Positions 60,601-64,000 of a stretch of DNA of 64,000 nucleotides are shown piece by piece. Location: assembly GCA_963070105.1 (NCBI GenBank), contig OY718807.1, forward strand, positions 5,932,983-5,996,982, read 5' to 3'. Both the position numbers and the translations under genes were made by a program. Below the pieces are notes generated by a model. The model saw only the letters and a program-made list of their open reading frames with translations, made no database searches and was not told the DNA's origin. Origin of the DNA: Litomosoides sigmodontis (taxonomy: Eukaryota; Nematoda; Chromadorea; Rhabditida; Onchocercidae). Position 1 is the first letter of the stretch. Every line of letters begins with the position of its first letter.

Positions 60601-63600
60601 GCTGTTTTCATGAGCATGAGCGAAATATCGCCCTCAACAACTTGGTTACCACTTTCAAAGTCTTACTGGTATCATCTTTCTGTTATGCTACATGTGAAAA
60701 AATTTTCGAAGTTAATTAATTGTTGGTGTTTAGATAATTTTAGCATTAACTTAAAGGCAGAAAATTATCGCTTCTGAAATTTTAGGCTTTTATTAGCTAA
60801 TAATTGTTGAAAGTGCTGAATTAGTTTTATCTTGTAGGTGTGTCCATTCCATGTGACTTTCAGTCCACTAGTTTGTGCTGTTGAACCGATAATGTTTACT
60901 CGAAAATTTGTCGCTCAGTTGAAAAATGAAATAGAAGAAACAGCGGCATTCATCTTCAAAATGATGTCCGAACAGATAGAACAGTTGTCAAAATATAATG
61001 AAAACAGCTTGTATTCGACGTGTCACGCGCAAGCAGTGAAAATTTTAAGAGATGCTCACTCTGCCTTCAGGTTAATTGGTAGTGAAGATGCTTGAAAATA
61101 TTCATGTTTCTCGGTGTTATTTTTTGAAAGCTTGCAATTTCATTTATTTCATTCATTTGATTTATTTGCAATTTCATTTATTTGCTACTTTTTAGCTCGA
61201 CAGTAAAATGTTTTGACCCAAGTGGTGCGCTCAATAGCGAACCAATAATCATTCGGTCAAACGATGCTGTTTATACTCAGGTCTCGAAAATCATTCGTTT
61301 CTTACTCACATTCAGTAATAGAGTCATAGTCTATATTGACCCATGGTAATGAAACGCAAATTTTTCTACATATTTAAGTTATTACAGGCTACGGACACGA
61401 TTTATCGCTGTCGATATATTGTACAACATGCAATAAATTTATGGAATGAACAGCGTCAGTGTCTTTCTCAACAGATTCGAACTATTAAAAAGAGTAATGG
61501 CAATGGTATTCTAACTGTAAATTTTGGATTTACATCAACTGTGGAAGAAAATGTGGTTAGACACTTCTTCCATATTATAAATAATTGCATGTTGTTCAAT
61601 TCAGTTATTTATAATTGCATTGTACAACGGAAATAAATGCATTGTAATAGGTGTATGTGCAAATATAAAAGCTGCAACCAATTGCAGTAGTTGTAATCTT
61701 TGCTTGTGTTGATATTATCCTCTTTCAGGAAGCAAACAAAATAAATAATGAGCAAACACTCCCAGCAAATCACACACAGGTTAATAGTTTAGATTTTGAA
61801 CTCATGCCGCTGGAGAGCCCATTCTCGGCCGAGTGTCACTTCAGCTTGCCTCTCCCATCAGGTTTTTCTTCCGCTTTTAAAAATTGATTAAAAAGATTGA
61901 AAATTGATTGCATATTTTGTATTTTGTTGCATTATTTTTACGATTTGCAAAAAATATTGTTCGTTATTCAAAATTTTTAACATATTACAACAAATTCGGT
62001 TCGGCTTAGTGATGTTCTGTGTGCGGTACACTTTACTGTTTGTAGCCGGCTTGGCTGCAGTAGTCGTGCGTGACGTGATCGATCGAAAGGGTACAACTCA
62101 TCCGGATATTGGGTCCATTATAGCTTATGCATTGTCATCAGTTGAATATAATACAAGGCGAAGAAAGCGTGATTCTGCTTATAATATCTTTATCGAGTGA
62201 GTGGTTGTTTAAAATTTTTTAAATATGTTTAACATTTTCAATCGATTTTTCGGGTGAAGTTTAAGTAAATGTCTTTTCAAATGCTTTAATTTTTAAAAAA
62301 GTTGTGACAGTAAACGGGATGTTTTGGAAAAAACGGAAATAAACTTGAATATGAATATATCCTTAAAAAGATCATCACGTGTACACATCATGCATACGCA
62401 TCAAGTGTACGCATCATCTGTGATGTATAATCTATCCTTTGTTACATGATGAACTGCTTTACTAAACTTCTCTGGTTCGCTGTTATGATTCCCACAAAGG
62501 CGAATGTGCACATAGCCCTCCTAATAACCTGAAATATTGGCCTAGGATATTGTCCATTCGTTTCACTAGAGACAAAAACCTTCTCTCTTTTATTGTTATT
62601 GTTCAGTTTACTTCCATTCAATCGCTACTCATGTACAACTGAATAAACTAGATAAGACATATTTAGATGTGTATATCTATTTGCAGAATCACTAGGAGGT
62701 TTTTCTCTTACACACATCAAAGAAAACGAAACCCATTGTTTTTTTTACTTTCCGTAATTTCCGTCACTCTTGATGTATAACCACCAAATATTCAACTATT
62801 CGTTTCATATCCCTTTCCTGTAATAGAAAAAAAGACAAATAATTGTCGATTCGAATTAATACCTAAAACAACTGTGGTGGAAGTCTCACAACAAAACGAA
62901 AAGCATACTGATGATGCCAGAAGGATTCTCTTGTCCCTGATTAGAGAAGTTTTATTCATTATGATAGAAAATTTTTGTTTAACAATTCAGTTTTAGTGTG
63001 GAATCAGGTTCGGTGCAAAATTACGAACACGTTGAAGTCGATTTTGCTGATGATAAGGCGCAATATTACGTAAAGGCAGGATTATATTGGACTTGCTTAT
63101 TAAAATTTTTTATATTACATTTTTTTATATCAACTTTTATCAAGTTGTATATACCATTATTTAACACCATTAGACTGTATCGTGACGCAAATAATTTGTA
63201 GCAAGTTATTTTTGCTTTTCAGATTTATTACGCTGAAAGGTTCCACATGTTGCGGAAGTTGTTATTCGTAGAAGGCGAAAATTGTTTTATCCGGTCGCTA
63301 AGCTCATCCCGTAGTTGGAGTCCTCAGGGCGGCAAATCAGGCGCTTCATTTTATCGCACACAGGTTCATTTCATGATAATTTGGATGGCTTTTGTGTTAA
63401 ATTTTGGTTGGAAAAAATAGGTTGCAACTTTGAGCGAGTAATTTATGCTGTAAAGGAAATGAAAGTAAGCGAGTTCGGCAACTTTGTTTACAGGATGATC
63501 GGTTTGTGTTCAAGCAGATGTCTCGGTTTGAAATCCAATCGTTTGTGAAATTTGGTCCTAATTATTTTAGCTATGTTTCTACCGCTATGACTAGTAATAA

Positions 63601-64000
63601 ATTGACAACACTTTGCAAGGTAATGTTATTTACATGATGAAATAGTTCTCCAAAATTAAGCAATCGATGTAGTGTGGTGGGAAGTAAAGGTAATTTTAAA
63701 TGGAAAGCAGAGCATCATATTTAATGAATGTAAAAATGCAGTAAAGTGAGGCTTTCTCAACCAACACACAATTGTGGAAAAGCTGCTTAGCCATTGGCAA
63801 ACATTATCAGGTGGAGGTTGCTTGTGTACTAGATAATAATCGGAAAACTGCAAGTTGCAGTGGAGTGTTAAAAAATGAAAGATCTCCTAGATGCTTTACT
63901 GCCCCGGTAATATTGAGAAATAGTTTTAGGTTTATGGTGTATATAGGATTTGCTACAAGAACAAAATTAGTGGTCAACAGTTAAAAGTTGATGTTTTGGT
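54611..64000 (+). CDS. ppk-3: Phosphatidylinositol-3-phosphate 5-kinase, PIKfyve/FAB1 (PPK-3), 3' end cut by window
   Basis: Exons 54611-54896, 55181-55322, 55412-55572, 55954-56112, 56255-56514, 56818-57047, 57245-57386, 57589-57738, 57938-58225, 58463-58687, 58843-59003, 59158-59282, 59568-59802, 59940-60137, 60314-60438, 60838-61070, 61196-61280, 61388-61555, 61729-61861, 62046-62196, 62997-63069, 63223-63363, 63494-63619 and 63930 onward; about 1356 residues so far. Domains in order: FYVE zinc finger (YWMPDSSGRECYECQERFSA, RRHHCRLCG, then LRLCTYC) binding PI3P; TCP-1/CCT-like domain (ERMLSHRPSVVLVERNVAGL, SRSTGADVMPS-like region, GCSVLLRG); a Cys-rich region (YCFNRAYQCPSANCDLPMME, HYCPKCK, VCPFHV); and the start of the kinase (YYAERFHMLRKLLF, GGKSGASFYRTQ-DDRFVFKQM, ending GVYRICYKN). 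Lys of FVFKQM fits the ATP-binding site. Family knowledge: makes PI(3,5)P2 on endolysosomes and governs lysosome size. Catalytic and activation loops lie beyond the window. The short exon at 60314 is one base longer by numbering than the frame requires. Confidence 0.93.
58718..58791. repeat. (TA)n-rich intronic repeat
   Basis: Imperfect TA/ATAC repeat between the exons ending at 58687 and starting at 58843 of ppk-3. Confidence 0.85.

Noticed and set aside
1..64000. tRNA, rRNA, CRISPR or bacterial-type gene clusters
   Set aside because: No tRNA-like box motifs, rRNA signatures, regularly spaced repeats or intron-free gene runs were seen; the window is ordinary intron-rich nematode chromosome.

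Overview
The window is AT-rich eukaryotic DNA (GC looks like roughly a third) with many short introns bounded by GT and a T-rich CAG/TAG acceptor. Its genes are animal families with nematode character: a Lhx3/4-class LIM-homeobox gene (ceh-14 type), a Quaking/ASD-2 type STAR gene, an EB-module polysaccharide deacetylase of the kind known from nematode chitin deacetylase-like proteins, a schwannomin-interacting protein 1 (SCHIP1) homologue and a PIKfyve/PPK-3 lipid kinase. This is a nematode nuclear chromosome, possibly a spirurid (clade III) worm judging from base composition and intron style; the species cannot be fixed from sequence alone. I saw no bacterial operons, rRNA, tRNA or CRISPR, and no intact transposon.

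Layout. 1-6524 (+): 3' part of a gene whose product ends like the C-terminal tail of Scribble-type LAP polarity proteins. 6.5-14.0 kb: mostly non-coding, with one unassigned minus-strand ORF and several microsatellites. 14.0-16.2 kb (+): ceh-14. 18.2-20.6 kb (+): asd-2/quaking, with two possible C-termini. 22.9-25.3 kb (-): an unrecognised small single-pass membrane protein with two possible C-terminal ends. 25.3-33.0 kb: intergenic. 33.0-45.3 kb (+): a very large secreted protein with about 22 EB modules followed by a polysaccharide deacetylase domain. About 45.6-45.8 kb (+): an unassigned Cys-containing terminal exon. 46.8-51.3 kb or further (-): SCHIP1 homologue. 54.6 kb to the window end (+): ppk-3, cut by the edge inside the lipid-kinase domain.

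Exon models were built by hand by matching splice phase and conserved protein motifs. The asd-2, SCHIP1, membrane-protein and nearly all ppk-3 and deacetylase junctions close in phase, which is good internal support. The genes look like ordinary neighbours with unrelated jobs (polarity, neuronal fate, RNA processing, cuticle or chitin matrix, cytoskeleton, endolysosomal lipid signalling); I see no evidence that they form one system. The most unusual content is the EB/deacetylase gene: many phase-1 cassette exons, two apparent GC-AG introns, a 15-nt microexon, an in-frame stop part-way through the array and substituted metal-binding residues in the enzyme domain. The small membrane protein with alternative tails is also notable.
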